A DNA stretch of 64,000 bases from Hyperoplus lanceolatus (taxonomy: Eukaryota > Chordata > Actinopteri > Uranoscopiformes > Ammodytidae). The stretch covers positions 22,272,501 to 22,336,500 of the forward strand of contig CM049403.1 of assembly GCA_026929865.2 (NCBI GenBank), written 5' to 3'. The notes under the pieces are model-generated. The model was not told where the DNA came from, did not search any database, and saw only the letters and a list, made by a program, of their open reading frames with translations. Shown here in pieces: positions 62,140 to 64,000 of the stretch. Position 1 is the first letter of the stretch. Each line of letters opens with the position of its first letter. Position numbers and translations under genes: made by a program.

Positions 62140-62725
62140 CTGCAAAGTATGTGGAGTTTAACATCCATTGGAAAAGAACAACATTTTGAGTGTTATAAAC
62201 AACATTAAGTTTAATATTTACGCTGAAAGAGCTTTAACCCAAATAGGAAGCAATCAATACTCAATATAAGATTTTCTTGTTAAAAAAATCCCTTTCTTGA
62301 CTTCAGCAGATAACAACTTAAGAATATTTTGCATTATTGTACATTGATGTTCTAAAACTTTCTAATCAACATTAACAGTGAAACAAATATAGTGCTGAGG
62401 GCTTCTCATACTTAAAAATAAGTAAATTCATAACATATATGGCCTCCATTCTTTCAGGAAATGCTGATGATGTCTCTGAAAAATGACAACAGAGAACATA
62501 CACCCAGCCTTTGGAATTTCTTTCAGATTTAGCCAGGAAAAAACAGTCTCAATCCAAGGGCTTGCCATTTCTCCACCTAAAAAACATAGACAAACAAAAA
62601 GACGGGCAAGAATGTTGAACTCAAGCAAGACTATAGCAACAACATGTGTTAACAATACATGTCTGGAATCACTCTGGAGGGTAATAAGCAGCTGTAAGGA
62701 AGTAGCTCACTGCTATGCCACTCAC

Positions 62726-62754
62726 CTTGGGCTGTAGACTGCCGTAAGCTCCAT
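62726..62754 (-). pseudogene. start of right convergent gene (ATG exon)
   Basis: The minus-strand ATG at 62754-62752 has the same context as the left one (ttggtcatcATGGAG). It reads MELTAVYSP before a good donor (CCAAG|GTGAGT, GT at 62725-62724). A possible next exon (acceptor TTTTTCAG near 62479) continues HHQHFLKEWRPYML or stops, depending on the AG used. The similarity with the left copy ends right after ATGGAG. Confidence 0.4.
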
Positions 62755-62782
62755 GATGACCAAGTAATAGACATGAACCCTT

Positions 62783-63283
62783 GATGCCAGAATCTACTGA
62801 ACTGTCTGCATCTCTGTCTGTCTGTCTGTCTGAAAGAAGAACATTACATTACTCCATAACCTGTGTGCGAAACTACTGGGCTACAATGTAGTTAACTATC
62901 AAACAATCCACAGTGTTAACTTGCTTAATATTTTTCAATAAGGAGTAATCTGAGCAAGATAAATTTTGTTCAGACTGACAAAGTAAGTGGTTAACTTATA
63001 TTTTCTGAATTACAGATATAGGTTGATTATCAATTCAATAGGCTACCTTGCCAAAATAGCATAGCCTACTCGTTAGTGTTACATTCTTTTGATAGTTACT
63101 TTCGGTTGCCTACCGTCAGATACCGTCAACGTAAATAACATTTACCGAAAATGACAGATATCCTAAAAACGAAGCTACAGCACACGTTTTATCACGTTAA
63201 TCAACCATACCTGAGAGTCTGGGACAGGAGGACAGGAAGAGGGCCGGATGGGTGGAGTCCGGAATGTTTTTGTTGCTGTTGAC
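62783..63283 (-). repeat. right arm of 12.1-kb inverted repeat (promoter/5' exon-like)
   Basis: A 501-bp inverse copy of 51175-51683, about 99.6 percent identical by eye. On the minus strand it has the same exon-donor-intron-acceptor layout. Outer flanks (…acctgca on the left; gagaaggg… on the right) show no target-site duplication. Confidence 0.9.
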
Positions 63284-64000
63284 GAGAAGGGTCTAGATGC
63301 AGCCGCTTCCGCCTACCAGTGCAGCTCGGCCAAACATGCCAAACACGCCCATATCTGCCAAAAACGCCCATATCGGCCAAAAACGCCTACAGCTCGTGCG
63401 CATGCGTAACGCTACAGAACTAATTCAAGCCCGCAGCTCAGTCCCATTGTTGCTTACTTAGCGATGTTGGCTATACTTTCCGACTTTTCAGACACCTCTG
63501 GCGACGTTTTCTTCAAAAAAGCGACCAGAGACAAATCTAGCTACTTTTTCTGGTGTTATTGGTGACTTTTTCGCTCAAGTATCGCTCTTTACTCTAATCA
63601 ACGATCAGCGGGTGCCTCCCCTGCCTCTCCCCCTTCCCAGAGCACTGACATGCGGCAGAGTCCTCGCGCAGCAGTCCCTCGCAGCTGCGGACAGAGCAGG
63701 AGATACACACCTCTCTGCTCTAGTGTTCCTTTAGCATCCCTATTAGCAGTTGTAGTACCCCTCTTTTAAAGTCTATGAGTAGTGCTTATTGAAACTGTGA
63801 GCATGTATGATTACTGCTAGACTTAACATTATCACGTCGGTTTTCTATGCAATTGTTTTATTAAATTTTATTTCAGACATATCAAAAAAAGACAAATTAA
63901 AAGCATGAAAATACAATAAAAAATATGTTCAAATGATTTCACAAATAAAAATAAACAAAAAAACCCAAACAATAAACAAATAACATATTGAATTGATCTG
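63284..64000. other. dispersed-repeat-like, CpG-containing sequence
   Basis: 63334-63392 has about 2.5 tandem copies of an ACGCCCATATCGGCCAAAA-like unit. 63460-63600 (GATGTTGGCTATACTTTCCG, AAGCGACCAGAGACAAATCT, TTTTTCTGGTGTTATTGGTG) resembles a repeat found widely in fish, class unknown. The end is A/T-rich with no gene. Confidence 0.35.

Overview
This window looks like teleost fish nuclear DNA. It is AT-rich, has long (CA)n, (GA)n and (AAT)n microsatellites, and is packed with repeats typical of ray-finned fish: Tc1-like elements, hAT, TTAA-flanked and PIF/Harbinger-like MITEs, and L2/Rex/L1-like non-LTR retrotransposon tails. Nothing looks bacterial or organellar, and I recognise no intact host protein-coding gene. 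Most long open frames are shadows of microsatellites or transposon debris. The window is best read as a gene desert or a large intron, modelled mainly by transposition. Family assignments rest on termini, target-site duplications (TSDs) and short protein motifs seen by eye; no database search was possible.

Layout. 1-7257: mostly unassigned AT-rich DNA with one (GA)n tract. 7266-10462: composite hAT insertion holding at least three other elements and a perfect 55-bp palindrome. 10471-17160: mostly unassigned, with a Harbinger-like element at 13925-14868. 17161-17860: 5'-truncated LINE reverse-transcriptase tail. 19041-19900: two small MITEs. 21902-22981: hAT with a perfect 8-bp TSD. 23040-27754: a stack of nested transposons (hAT containing a minisatellite, a second hAT that itself contains a 439-bp palindrome, and a pogo-like element). 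27763-36690: mostly unassigned, possibly holding conserved non-coding DNA. 36697-40480: Tc1-like deletion derivative, L2-like LINE tail, L1-like LINE tail. 40566-40992: GC-rich long-TIR MITE. 41001-50160: unassigned DNA with a TTAA MITE, LINE tails, transposon ends and microsatellites.

The most unusual object is 51175-63283. Two inverted arms of about 505 bp, differing by two substitutions and two tetranucleotide units, bracket about 11 kb. Each arm looks like a 5' exon, an intron (GT...AG) and the start of a second exon. Just inside each arm both sides share the same start-codon context (ttggtcatcATGGAG) before the sequences diverge. The result is two convergent transcription-unit starts driven from identical inverted ends, an architecture known from MuDR-type transposons. 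The interior is old: it carries a Tc1 remnant, a hAT fragment, LINE tails, a TTAA element with a hAT MITE inside, and decayed coding exons. Near-identical arms around a decayed interior suggest gene conversion, a recent inverted duplication of a promoter, or an assembly artefact.
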